From assembly GCA_036745275.1 (NCBI GenBank), contig DAIOGK010000031.1, positions 1 to 33,879 of the forward strand: a DNA stretch of 33,879 bases. The letters are read 5' to 3'. The stretch comes from JAIUNP01 sp020161975. GTDB lineage: Bacteria > Pseudomonadota > Alphaproteobacteria > Rhizobiales > Beijerinckiaceae. The notes under the pieces are model-generated. The model was not told the DNA's origin and ran no database searches. It saw only the letters and a program-made list of their open reading frames with translations. Each line of letters opens with the position of its first letter. Within the stretch, counting starts at the first letter, position 1. The position numbers were made by a program, and so were the translations under genes. This document shows, one piece after another, positions 11,185 to 21,167 of the stretch.

Positions 11185-11448
11185 ATGAGCAAAGCCGAAG
11201 ATACCATCCGAGCCATCCTGGAAAAGCACGGGCGTCTGCCCTGCGCGGTCGCGAGCCTTGCCAGTGATGCCGACCTCTACACTGCCGGCCTGAAGTCGTT
11301 TGCCTCGGTGCAGATCATGCTGGCGCTCGAAGAGGCGTTTGATCTCGAATTTCCAGAACGGATGCTCAATCGCGCCACCTTTTCGTCGATTGCCATGATC
11401 GAGCAGAGCATCGGAGAGTTGTCGCAATGTCGCGCCCTGGCTTCGTAA
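11185..11448 (+). CDS. Discrete acyl/aminoacyl carrier protein
   Basis: This 87-residue protein has the size and helical pattern of a stand-alone carrier protein. The 4'-phosphopantetheine site is Ser38 in YTAGLKSFASVQIM, replacing the usual DSL of fatty-acid ACP, which marks it as a specialised carrier rather than AcpP. ATG 11185 has a G-rich ribosome site 5-9 nt upstream and begins the first helix; the longer upstream frame has no support. The gene overlaps the next by 22 nt. The amino acid:[carrier protein] ligase two genes downstream is the expected loading enzyme, because such ligases are encoded near a dedicated carrier protein. Confidence 0.88.
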   Translation: MSKAEDTIRAILEKHGRLPCAVASLASDADLYTAGLKSFASVQIMLALEEAFDLEFPERMLNRATFSSIAMIEQSIGELSQCRALAS

Positions 11449-12620
11449 TTGCGGATGCCCCCGCACGGGATTTCCTGCGGGCGGTTGAACTGGCGGCCGA
11501 CGTGGCGGCCACACACGCCGACGATGTCGACCGGACCGGGCGCTTCCCGGTTGAGGCCATAACGGCGATCAAGGCCGCGCGTCTCATGTCGATGATGCTG
11601 CCCCGCGCGCTCGGTGGCGAGGACGCAAGCCTGACCGATGTCGCCCAGGTGACGACGGCGCTTGCCCGGTCATGCGCCTCGACGGGCATGATCTTCGCCA
11701 TGCACCAGATCAAGCTGTCGAGCCTGATCTCGCACGGACAGGACAGTCCCTGGCACATGAACTTCATGCGCGCCATCGCGGCAGGACAGCTTTTGCTCGC
11801 CTCGGCCACCACCGAGGCCGGCATCGGCGGCGATCTCCGCAACTCGGTCTGCGCGGTCGAGACCGAAGGCAGGCGCGCCCGGCTCGTGAAGGATGCGACG
11901 GTCATTTCCTATGCACTGGATGCGGATGCGATTCTGGCAACCGCCCGCCGTGAGGCAGCCGCGCCCTCGTCCGATCAGGTGATGGTGGCGATCACCAAGG
12001 ATCAGTACCGCCTGCAAAAGACCACCGAATGGGATACGCTGGGGATGCGTGGCACGCGCTCGGAGGGTTTCATCCTCTCGGCGGAATTCGGCGCCGACCA
12101 GGTGTTTCCCAAACCGTTTGCCGACATTGCCGCCCAGTCGATGCTGGCAACCTCGCATCTCCTGTGGTCCAGCGTCTGGCTCGGCATCGCCAACGGCGCG
12201 GTGGCGCGCGCGCAGGCCTTCGTGAAGGGGGAAGCCCGCAAGAAGCCGGATGTGAAACCGCCGGGCATGTTGCGCCTCGCCGAGGCCACGAACATGCTGC
12301 ATCTGATGCGGGCCAATCTCGCCGAAGGGCTCCAGCGCTTCTATCGCGCACGGCGCGACCCGGATGAACTCAATGCGGTCGGTTTCTCGGTGGCGATGAA
12401 CAACGTCAAGCTCGCCAGTTCCGAAATGCTGATCAAGGTCGTCAATCACGCGCTGCTGATCTGTGGCATCGCCGGCTATCGCAACGACACGCCCTTCAGC
12501 CTGGGGCGATACCTCCGAGATGCCCATTCGGCACCGTTGATGATCTCCAACGATCGCATCCTGCTGAACCAGGGCAACCTGCTGCTCGTCTCGCGCGCTG
12601 ACACGCCGATTGGCGGTTGA
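11427..12620 (+). CDS. Acyl-CoA dehydrogenase-like flavoprotein of the carrier-protein operon
   Basis: The 397-residue protein has the acyl-CoA dehydrogenase fold: an N-terminal helical domain with FPVEAITAIKAARLMSMMLP, the FAD/substrate segment LASATTEAGIGGDLRNS, and the C-terminal helices. Unlike true acyl-CoA dehydrogenases, no YxGTxE-type catalytic Glu block is visible. The end instead reads LRDAHSAPLMISNDRIL, closer in style to flavin monooxygenases of the same superfamily. Relatives such as PigA and PltE oxidise an aminoacyl group held on a carrier protein, so this enzyme may act on the thioester made by the downstream ligase. That substrate is inferred. The start overlaps the carrier protein by 22 nt, which suggests coupled translation. 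Confidence 0.85.
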   Translation: MSRPGFVIADAPARDFLRAVELAADVAATHADDVDRTGRFPVEAITAIKAARLMSMMLPRALGGEDASLTDVAQVTTALARSCASTGMIFAMHQIKLSSLISHGQDSPWHMNFMRAIAAGQLLLASATTEAGIGGDLRNSVCAVETEGRRARLVKDATVISYALDADAILATARREAAAPSSDQVMVAITKDQYRLQKTTEWDTLGMRGTRSEGFILSAEFGADQVFPKPFADIAAQSMLATSHLLWSSVWLGIANGAVARAQAFVKGEARKKPDVKPPGMLRLAEATNMLHLMRANLAEGLQRFYRARRDPDELNAVGFSVAMNNVKLASSEMLIKVVNHALLICGIAGYRNDTPFSLGRYLRDAHSAPLMISNDRILLNQGNLLLVSRADTPIGG

Positions 12621-12627
12621 GGGAACC

Positions 12628-13536
12628 ATGACCGACACGGAAACCTTTCTCGACGGGCTGTTTGATGCCGGCGTTCTGATCGACACCGGCGTTGAGGGGC
12701 TCTATGCCCGCTCAGGCAGGTTCGAGGCGATCATCGAGGGCATCGACGCGGTGGTTTCCGCGGTCGGGGGCGGTGATGGCGCGGAAGTGCTGCGCTTTCC
12801 GCCCGGCATGAACCGGCAGGTCTTTGAAAAGACCGGCTACATGAAGAACTTTCCGCAGTTGGCCGGCACGGTCCACTGCTTTTGCGGCGACGATGCCGGC
12901 CATGCCGAGATCATCGCCGCGCTGGACGAAGGCCGCGACTGGGCCGGCCAGCAGGCACTGAGCGAAATCGCGCTGACGCCGGCGGCCTGCTACCCGCTTT
13001 ATCCGCTCGCCGCGCGGCGCGGGCCGTTGCCCGAAGACGGACGCCTCTTCGACATTCTTTCCTACTGCTTCCGTCACGAACCCTCGAAAGAGGCAACGCG
13101 GATGCAGATGTTCCGGATGCGCGAGTTCGTGCGCATGGGAACCCCTGATGACGTAATGGCCTTCCGCGAGCGCTGGATCGAACGCGGCGCCGGAATCGTC
13201 AAAACCCTTGGCCTTGAAGGCGCCGTCGATCTTGCCAACGATCCGTTCTTTGGCCGTGCCGGACGGATTCTGAAGAACAACCAGCGTCAGCAGAACTTGA
13301 AGTTCGAAATGCTGATCCCGGTAGAAAGCCAGGAAAAACCAACAGCCTGCATGAGTTTCAACTACCATCAGGACCATTTCGGCACCCTTTGGGGCCTCAA
13401 GACCGCCGATGGCGCTGTGGCACACACCGCCTGCGTCGGTTTCGGCATGGAGCGGCTCGCGCTCGCGCTCCTGAAGGTGCACGGGCTTTCGGCAGACCGG
13501 TGGCCGGCGCCGGTGCGCAAGGTGCTCGGGGTGTGA
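12628..13536 (+). CDS. Amino acid:[carrier protein] ligase (class II aaRS-like, SerRS homologue)
   Basis: These enzymes activate an amino acid with ATP and load it on the phosphopantetheine of a carrier protein instead of tRNA; Bradyrhizobium and Agrobacterium members use Gly or Ala. The 302 residues are only the catalytic core, with no tRNA-binding arm. Motif 2 is at 148-166 (SYCFRHEPS then RMREF) and motif 3 is GFGMERLALAL at 271-281. Cys121, Glu166 and Cys269 are placed as the zinc ligands of atypical SerRS; their spacing (45 and 103) equals what I recall for the Bradyrhizobium enzyme. The ATG at 12628 is used; the frame opens 18 nt earlier at a TTG. Amino acid specificity cannot be read from the sequence. 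Confidence 0.9.
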   Translation: MTDTETFLDGLFDAGVLIDTGVEGLYARSGRFEAIIEGIDAVVSAVGGGDGAEVLRFPPGMNRQVFEKTGYMKNFPQLAGTVHCFCGDDAGHAEIIAALDEGRDWAGQQALSEIALTPAACYPLYPLAARRGPLPEDGRLFDILSYCFRHEPSKEATRMQMFRMREFVRMGTPDDVMAFRERWIERGAGIVKTLGLEGAVDLANDPFFGRAGRILKNNQRQQNLKFEMLIPVESQEKPTACMSFNYHQDHFGTLWGLKTADGAVAHTACVGFGMERLALALLKVHGLSADRWPAPVRKVLGV

Positions 13537-13540
13537 GCCG

Positions 13541-14488
13541 GTGCTGACCCCCGAAACGTTCCGCAAGCACGCCCTGCATGATGATACCCGGCATTGGCCG
13601 GAAACGAACTGCTACACCGACCTCTGGATCGAGATCCTGGCGAGCCGTTCCCTGCCGCCCGAAGCGCTTCTTGCCTTTACGGTGCGGCAGGATTTCGAGG
13701 GCGACCAGTTCACCTTCTTCAAGCCGCCGCTGGAGGATATCGAAGCGCTGTACGGCATCACCGTGCAGGAGCTTGCGGTGTTCGACACGGTGGAAAACCA
13801 CGCCGCCGAGCAACTGTCACGCGGGCGGATGCCGCTGATCGAGGTCGATGGCTTTTTTCTGCCCGACACCGATGGCGTCTCCTATCGGCTTCAGCACACC
13901 AAGACGACCATCGGCATCGCCCGCATGGACCGGGACGCGCGGGAGATCGACTATTTCCATAACTCCGGCTTTTATCGCCTCTCCGGCGCCGATTATGCCG
14001 GCATCTTCGCTGCCGCACCTCATGAGGCGGCGCTGTTCCCCTACACGGAATTTGTGAAGTTCGACGCCGGGCCGGCGGCGGCAGACCAGCCTGCCACCGC
14101 AGCGGAATTCTATGCGCGACATCTGAAGTTTCGCCCCGCCGGCAATCCGGTCGCAGCGTTCGCACGGGCTTTCCCCGCCCACGCGGCGGATCTGGCGGCG
14201 CGTCCGCCGGACTACTTCCATGCCTACGCCTTCAACACCCTGCGTCAGCTTGGCGCGAATTTTGAACTGCTCGGCTCCGGCCTCGAATGGCTGGGTGCTG
14301 CGCGTAAAGTCGATCTGACCGAGGAAATCGCCGCTGCGATGACCATCGCGGGCGGGGCGAAAACCATGCAGTTCATGCTGGCACGAGCGGTTGCACGCGG
14401 CAAACTCGCCACGTACCAGCCCGAGTTCGAGCCGCTGATCGACGCTTACGATACGGTGTTCGCCGGCCTTTGGGACAAGATCGGCTGA
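13541..14488 (+). CDS. DUF1839 family protein, possible aminoacyl transferase
   Basis: The 315-residue protein matches the DUF1839 pattern. It has ETNCYTDLWIEIL near residue 21 with a conserved Cys24, then FEGDQFTFFKPPLEDIEALYGI, YRLQHTKTTIGIARMD and IDYFHNSGFYRLSG. The family is uncharacterised. An N-terminal Cys followed by conserved His residues recalls BtrH-type acyltransferases, which move an acyl group from a carrier protein to a sugar; this comparison is my inference and rests on weak similarity. Translation starts at GTG 13541, 4 bp after the ligase stop, and the next gene follows after 1 bp. Its place directly after the ligase suggests it takes the aminoacyl group from the carrier. 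Confidence 0.8.
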   Translation: MLTPETFRKHALHDDTRHWPETNCYTDLWIEILASRSLPPEALLAFTVRQDFEGDQFTFFKPPLEDIEALYGITVQELAVFDTVENHAAEQLSRGRMPLIEVDGFFLPDTDGVSYRLQHTKTTIGIARMDRDAREIDYFHNSGFYRLSGADYAGIFAAAPHEAALFPYTEFVKFDAGPAAADQPATAAEFYARHLKFRPAGNPVAAFARAFPAHAADLAARPPDYFHAYAFNTLRQLGANFELLGSGLEWLGAARKVDLTEEIAAAMTIAGGAKTMQFMLARAVARGKLATYQPEFEPLIDAYDTVFAGLWDKIG

Positions 14489-14489
14489 G

Positions 14490-16911
14490 ATGGCGCGCGC
14501 CCGCTCGATTGACGGCGAAATCAGAACCCCGCTGACGGATTGGCAGATGGCGTTGGCGGATGCCGCCTGTGATACGCCGGACGCCGCCCGCAGCCTTCGC
14601 TGGCTACCGGCCGAGGTGCCCGGCACTGCCGCCGCTGTACTTCTGAATGGAGGCCTCGCCACGCCCGAGCGCCTTGCGACCCTCGATCAGGCGCATGTCT
14701 GGTATCGTAACCGCCTCGTCGAGAACGGTCCGCGCATTCTCGTGCTCGACGGGCTGGCCACGCATTGCACCGTGTTGCTCGATGGCGAGCGCATCGGCGA
14801 GAGCCGCAGCATGTTCGAGCCGCTGCGCCTTGCGATCGACGCGCGCATCGGATCCGAACTTGCGCTGCATTTTGCGCCGATCACTACGGAAAGCGGCATT
14901 CCCAGCCGCCGTCAGCGTTGGCGGCCCCATCTCGTCGCCGGCCCGCAGTTGCGCAACTGGCGGGCGAGCCTTCTCGGCCATATGCCCGGCTGGTGCCCAT
15001 CGCGCCCTGTCGTCGGGCCGTTCCGCGCGGTCTCGTTGATCAGCGAAGGACCGCTGACAGCGCGTGATCTCCGCCTTCGCGCCGGCATCGAAAACGGCAT
15101 CCCGACCCTTGAGGTTGTGTTGACGCTGGCCGGAAACGTCGCTGCCCCGGTGCTGCATTGCGCCGGGAAAGAGCGCGTGATGGAGGGCGCAAGGGGGCGC
15201 TGGTTCGCCCGCCTCGATCTGCCGGATGCGGCACTCTGGTGGCCGCACACCCATGGGGTGCCGGCGTTGCACGCAGTATCGGTGGTAGTGGATGGACGCC
15301 GTATTGATCTGGGGCGCACGGGGTTTCGCAGTCTGGCGCTGGATCGAGACCATGATGGCAAGGGCTTTCGCATCAGGGTCAATGGCGTGCCGGTGTTCTG
15401 CCGGGGCGCCATCTGGACGCCGGTGGATGTGACGACGCTGGCTGGAGGCGCGGCGATGGCGCAGCGCCTCGATCAGGCGCGCGCGCTCAACCTGAACATG
15501 CTGCGCGTTCCGGGTTTTGCCGCGTATGAGGGTTCGGAGTTTTTCGATCACTGCGACGAGCGCGGCATCATGGTTTGGCAGGATCTGATGCTGTCGAACT
15601 TCGACTATGACACGAGCCCCGCTGCACTGGGCGCAGTGCTTGTGTCAGAACTCGACACGCTGCTCGATGCCAATGAAGCCGCGCCCTCGCTGGCGGTTCT
15701 GTGCGGCGGCAACGAGATGGCGCAGCAGGGGGCCATGCTCTCCTTGCCCGAATCCATATGGCGTAACCCCTTCTTCGAAACAGAACTGCCGACCCTTGTC
15801 GCTGCTCGCCGTCCGGATGTGCTGACGGTGCCGAACAGCCCCTTCGGCGGCGATCTGCCCTTCCGGACAGACGAAGGCGTGAGCCATTATTTCGGCGTCG
15901 GCGCCTATCGGCGCCCTCTCGACGATGCCCGCCGCGCCAATCCACGGTTTGCCAGCGAATGCCTTGCCTTCGCCAATCTGCCGCAGCCGGAACGGCTGGC
16001 CAGGAACGCCGGGGGCGCCCTGCCGGGCAGCGCGGAGTGGCGCGCAAAGGTCGTCCGCGACCTCAAGGCCGATTGGAATTTCGAGGATGTGCGTGATCAC
16101 TATCTCGGCCTGCTTTATGGCGACGACCCGGCCCGGCTCAAGGCGGACGATCCCGCCCGTTATCTCGCGCTGTCCTCGGCGGTCAGCGGCGAGGTGATGG
16201 CAGCGGCGATGGCCGAATGGCGCCGGACGGCTTCGCTCTGCGGCGGTGCGCTGGTGCTGTCGCTGGCCGATGTCCAGCCCGGCTTCGGCTGGGGCGTGTT
16301 TGATTGTGACGGCGTGCCGAAGCCTGCCGCCTTCGCCCTGAAGCGCGCCTTCCGCCCGCTCACAGTGCTGCTGACCGACGAAGGGCTGAACGGCCTCGAT
16401 TGCCACATCGTCAACGATACGCCGCAAGCGCGGTCACTCACCCTGACGCTGACCAGTTATGGCGCGGATGGCGCGCCCGTCATTGATGGCGCACAGGCCA
16501 TGACCATCCCGCCGCATACGACGGTACGCCGCTCTTGCGCCGAGATATTCGGGGTTTTCTTCGATGTCACGGCGGCTTACGGCTTCGGCCCGGCCCCGCA
16601 TGTGGTGAGCGCGGCCCGCCTGACAGAGACGGCCAGCGGCAAGAGCATCGCCGATGCTTTCCATTTCCCGCTGGGCCGCGCGGCCGCCATGGCTGATCCG
16701 GGCCTGACGGCGAACCTGACCTGCGACGGGACGGATTGGTACGTGACCCTGCGCGCCGAGCGGCTCGCCCAGTCGGTGCATGTCGCCGCGCCGGGCTTTG
16801 TTACGGCTGACGACTGGTTTCACCTCGCGCCCGGCACTCCGCGCAGCCTCCACCTCGCCGGGCACGGCAAGCCGGAGGTCACGGTCACGGCGCTCAATGC
16901 ACCGGGGCCGA

Positions 16912-16922
<11 letters not shown>
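14490..16922 (+). CDS. Glycoside hydrolase family 2 (beta-mannosidase-like) protein
   Basis: The 810-residue protein has the GH2 layout. The N-terminal jelly roll shows HVWYRNRLVE and HCTVLLDGERIGESRSMFEPLRL. An immunoglobulin-like domain follows, then a TIM barrel with LNMLRVPGFAAYEGSEFFDHCDERGIMVWQD, and a C-terminal beta region. The acid/base candidate is Glu409 in LCGGNEMA and the nucleophile candidate is Glu490 in RFASECLAF, so both catalytic residues seem present. No signal peptide is visible, so it should act in the cytoplasm, which is unusual for a scavenging mannosidase. It starts 1 bp after the DUF1839 stop and its 3' end overlaps the convergent deoA by 11 bp. The substrate may be a glycoside made or decorated by this operon. 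Confidence 0.85.
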
Positions 16923-18228
<1,306 letters not shown>

Positions 18229-18229
18229 G

Positions 18230-18997
18230 TCAGTATCCCGTCTGTTTCGGCTGGGCCGCTTCGCCGGTCAGTTCCGCTGCCAGCGCGGCGTGAAGCCCGG
18301 AGGCACCGAACCGGAAGGTGGCAGGTGTGGCCCAGCCGGTGCCCATGCACTGGTCCGCGAGCGCAAGATACCCTGCTGCGTCGGCGAGCGTGCGGATGCC
18401 GCCCGACGGCTTGAGGCCTACCGGCCCGCCCGAAGCCTTGATCGCTTCCAGCATCGCCCGCACGGCATCAAGGCTCGCCCCGCCCGTCACTTTCCCGGTC
18501 GAGGTCTTGATGAAATCAGCCCCGGCCCGAATGGCGAGATCGGATGCGGCGCGGATGGCCGCACCATCCGGGTAGAGGCTCGTTTCGAGGATGACCTTCA
18601 GCCGGATGCCGGCAGGCAGGGCGGCGCGCACGGCGGCGATCATGTCGGCGGCAGTGTCATGGTCGCCGGCCAGAAAAGCACGATAGGGCATGACGAGATC
18701 GACCTCATCGGCACCTTGCGACACCGCTCCCGCCGCCTCGGCGAGCACATCCGCGAGAGGCGCGGTTCCAGCAGGAAAGTTGATGACCGTCGCAACCCTG
18801 ATGCCAGCCGGCAGCAGCGATCGGGCGAGGCGCGCATGGCGCATCCAGACGCATGTTGCAGCAACCGGGGGGATTGATCCGCCGCCTGTTGCACGCTCGC
18901 AAAGCGCGCGCACATCGGCGTCGCTTGCGGTCTCGCCAAGTTCAGTCAGGTCGAGCAGGCCGATGGCCCGCCGCGCCGTTTCGGCAGAGGCGCTCAC
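18230..18997 (-). CDS. deoC: Deoxyribose-phosphate aldolase
   Basis: DeoC splits 2-deoxyribose 5-phosphate into acetaldehyde and glyceraldehyde 3-phosphate by a Schiff-base mechanism. The 255-residue TIM-barrel protein shows IRVATVINFPAGT, the GADEVDLVMPY segment with an active-site Asp, LKVILETSL, and the Schiff-base Lys in FIKTSTGKVTGGAS, followed by GLKPSGGIRT. It completes the path fed by DeoA, the purine phosphorylase and DeoB. Its start overlaps the phosphorylase stop by 4 nt. Confidence 0.96.
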   Translation of the reverse strand: MSASAETARRAIGLLDLTELGETASDADVRALCERATGGGSIPPVAATCVWMRHARLARSLLPAGIRVATVINFPAGTAPLADVLAEAAGAVSQGADEVDLVMPYRAFLAGDHDTAADMIAAVRAALPAGIRLKVILETSLYPDGAAIRAASDLAIRAGADFIKTSTGKVTGGASLDAVRAMLEAIKASGGPVGLKPSGGIRTLADAAGYLALADQCMGTGWATPATFRFGASGLHAALAAELTGEAAQPKQTGY

Positions 18998-19788
18998 AGG
19001 CCGGTCTCCAGAAGGCCCATGATCAGCCGTGACATATTGGCTGAACCCCGCGCGGCCACGGTCTTGGTGTCGTGATGCGAGATTTCCGCGCCGGCCATGC
19101 CGGCGGCATGATTCGTGACCATCGAGAGCGCCACGACCCGCAGCTTCAGCCGCCGCGCCAGAATGACTTCCGGCACCGTGGACATGCCAACAAGATCAGC
19201 GCCGAGGATCTTCATCGCCCGGATTTCCGCCGGGGATTCGAAGGTGGGGCCGGAAAACCAGAAATAGACGCCCTCATGATGTGGAATGCCGAGCCGCCCC
19301 GCCACGCCCTTCAGCGCCGCGCGCAGGGCAGGATCATAGGCATTGCGCATATCGACGAAGCGCTCGTCGCCATGTTCGCCGATCAGCGGGTTGCGGCCCG
19401 ACCAGTTCACGTAATCGGAATGGACAACAATGGATTCCGGTCCCACCTCGGGGCGGAACGAGCCGGCGGCATTGGTGAGGATCAGCGTCTCCGCCCCCAG
19501 CGCCTTCAATGTTTCGAGCGCCGGGCGCATCGCGGCGGAGTTGCCGTTCTCGTAATAGTGCTCGCGCCCCGAAAATACCGCGACGCGCTTGCCCGCAAGT
19601 TCGCCGATCACCAGCCGCGACTGATGACCCGAAACACCGCCTTGCGGAAAGCCCGGCAGGTCCGGATACGGCAGGGAGACGGCGTTTTCCACCTTCTCCG
19701 CCAGCGGGCCAAGGCCCGAGCCAAGCACGATTCCGGCGGTAACCGGTGCACGTCCGGCGGCATTCTGGATGATCGAAAGAGCGGTCAC
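18994..19788 (-). CDS. punA: Purine nucleoside phosphorylase (trimeric class)
   Basis: This enzyme releases purine bases from (deoxy)nucleosides with phosphate. The 264 residues fit the trimeric PNP family: GIVLGSGLGPLAEKVE carries the phosphate-binding Ser, GHQSRLVIGELAGKRVAVFSGREHYYENG is the second block, and VGMSTVPEVILAR is followed by VTNHAAGM. The Asn in TNHAAG is the residue that favours 6-oxopurines (inosine, guanosine) in this family. It overlaps cdd and deoC by 4 nt each, so translation is probably coupled. The label punA, deoD or xapA is a naming matter; the class is clear. Confidence 0.92.
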   Translation of the reverse strand: MTALSIIQNAAGRAPVTAGIVLGSGLGPLAEKVENAVSLPYPDLPGFPQGGVSGHQSRLVIGELAGKRVAVFSGREHYYENGNSAAMRPALETLKALGAETLILTNAAGSFRPEVGPESIVVHSDYVNWSGRNPLIGEHGDERFVDMRNAYDPALRAALKGVAGRLGIPHHEGVYFWFSGPTFESPAEIRAMKILGADLVGMSTVPEVILARRLKLRVVALSMVTNHAAGMAGAEISHHDTKTVAARGSANMSRLIMGLLETGL

Positions 19789-20183
19789 CTGAGGTTCTCC
19801 GGTCCGAAGGAATGGGGCAGCAGCGCTTCAAGCGTGAAGCGCGCGCGGATGCCTTCTGCGCCCGCGATGTGAATGACGCAATCCGGCCCGGCAAATTCGC
19901 GGATGCGCTGGCGGCAGGCACCGCAGGGCGTACAGAGTTCCGGTCCCGGCCCGATCACCACGATTTCGGCGATTCGCCTGCCGCCACCGGCAATCATCGC
20001 CGAGATCGCGCCGGCTTCCGCACAGGTGCCGGCGGGGTAGGCCGCATTCTCGACATTCGGCGCAGCATGGATGTGCCCGGCCTCGTCCCGGATGGCGGCC
20101 CCCACCGCAAAGCGCGAATAGGGCACATAGGCGCGCGATTGCGCCGCCTTTGCAGCCTCGAACAACGCATCGAACGACAGCAT
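19785..20183 (-). CDS. cdd: Cytidine deaminase
   Basis: Cdd deaminates cytidine and deoxycytidine to uridine and deoxyuridine. The 132-residue length is that of the small homotetrameric type. The zinc site is complete: the first Cys with catalytic Glu in GTCAEAGAISAM and the second pair in PCGACRQRIREFA. The substrate-binding NVENAAYPAG block precedes it. Its start overlaps the upstream permease stop by 1 nt and its end overlaps the phosphorylase start by 4 nt. It turns imported cytidine into substrates for the phosphorylases. Confidence 0.96.
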   Translation of the reverse strand: MLSFDALFEAAKAAQSRAYVPYSRFAVGAAIRDEAGHIHAAPNVENAAYPAGTCAEAGAISAMIAGGGRRIAEIVVIGPGPELCTPCGACRQRIREFAGPDCVIHIAGAEGIRARFTLEALLPHSFGPENLR

Positions 20184-21154
20184 CAGCGCTCCTTGACGTA
20201 AGGGATGCCGACGGCTTTCGGCGGAATGGCCCGGCCCACAAACCCCGCGAGCAGGACAACGGTGATCACATAGGGCAGCGCCTGGATGGCCTGCACCGGC
20301 ACCTGGCCGACGCCGGGCAGGCTGACCCCTTGCAGGCGGATCGCCACCGCATCAAGCAGACCGAAGAGCAGGCAGGCGCCCAGCGCATGGACCGGCCGCC
20401 ATTTGGCAAAAATGAGCGCTGCGAGCGCGATGAACCCCTTGCCCGCCGTCATGTTCGGCAGGAATGCCGCCGCCTGCGCCACCGCCAGATAGGTGCCGCC
20501 AAGTCCGCAGAGAACGCCCGCCATCACCACCGCCGAATAGCGCAGGGCGCTGACCGATACGCCTGCCGTATCCACCGCCGCCGGATTTTCGCCCACCGCC
20601 CGGAGCCGCAGGCCCCACCGCGTGCGATAGAGCAGGAACCATGTCATCGGCACGGCGGCCAGCGCGAGATAGACCGGCAGTGGATGGCCGGAAACGACGG
20701 ATTTGTAGAAGGGGCCGATGACCGGTACGCCGGCCAGCGCCTCGGCGCCGGGCAGGGCGATCGGCTGGAACCGCGCCGCGCCTTCGAGCGAGGGCGTGCG
20801 CCCGCCTTCGCGAAACCACGCATTGCCAAGCAAGGCCGTCAGCCCCACCGCGAGCATGTTGATCGCCATGCCGGAGACGATCTGGTTGCCGCGCTGGCTG
20901 ATCGAGGCAAAGCCGTGAATGAGCCCGAGCATCACGGAAACCACGATGCCGACACCAAGGCCGGCGAGTGCCGAGCCGGTCGACAGCGCGGCAACGGTGG
21001 CGCCGAATGCGGCGGCCAGCATCTTGCCCTCAAGGCCGATGTCCACGATGCCGGACCGCTCGGAATAAAGTCCGGCGAGACAGGCGCAGAGCAGCGGAAT
21101 GGCAAGGCGCAATCCGGAGGCGAAAACGCCGATGGCCGTGTCGATCAGTTCCAT
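20183..21154 (-). CDS. Nucleoside ABC transporter permease (second permease)
   Basis: This 323-residue inner-membrane permease of the BPD_transp_2 family belongs to the BMP-type nucleoside importers (NupQ/BmpC-like). About nine hydrophobic segments are visible. The typical GLYSERSGIVDIGLEGKMLAAAF stretch appears near the N-terminus, followed by RGNQIVSGMAINMLAVGLTALLG and RAVGENPAAVDTAGVSV, the EAA-like coupling region. The ATG at 21154 has AGGAG 6 nt upstream; an in-frame extension to 21232 would overlap the other permease and lacks support. It pairs with the permease encoded 13 bp upstream to form the channel. Confidence 0.92.
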   Translation of the reverse strand: MELIDTAIGVFASGLRLAIPLLCACLAGLYSERSGIVDIGLEGKMLAAAFGATVAALSTGSALAGLGVGIVVSVMLGLIHGFASISQRGNQIVSGMAINMLAVGLTALLGNAWFREGGRTPSLEGAARFQPIALPGAEALAGVPVIGPFYKSVVSGHPLPVYLALAAVPMTWFLLYRTRWGLRLRAVGENPAAVDTAGVSVSALRYSAVVMAGVLCGLGGTYLAVAQAAAFLPNMTAGKGFIALAALIFAKWRPVHALGACLLFGLLDAVAIRLQGVSLPGVGQVPVQAIQALPYVITVVLLAGFVGRAIPPKAVGIPYVKER

Positions 21155-21167
21155 GGCGCTCTCCTGC

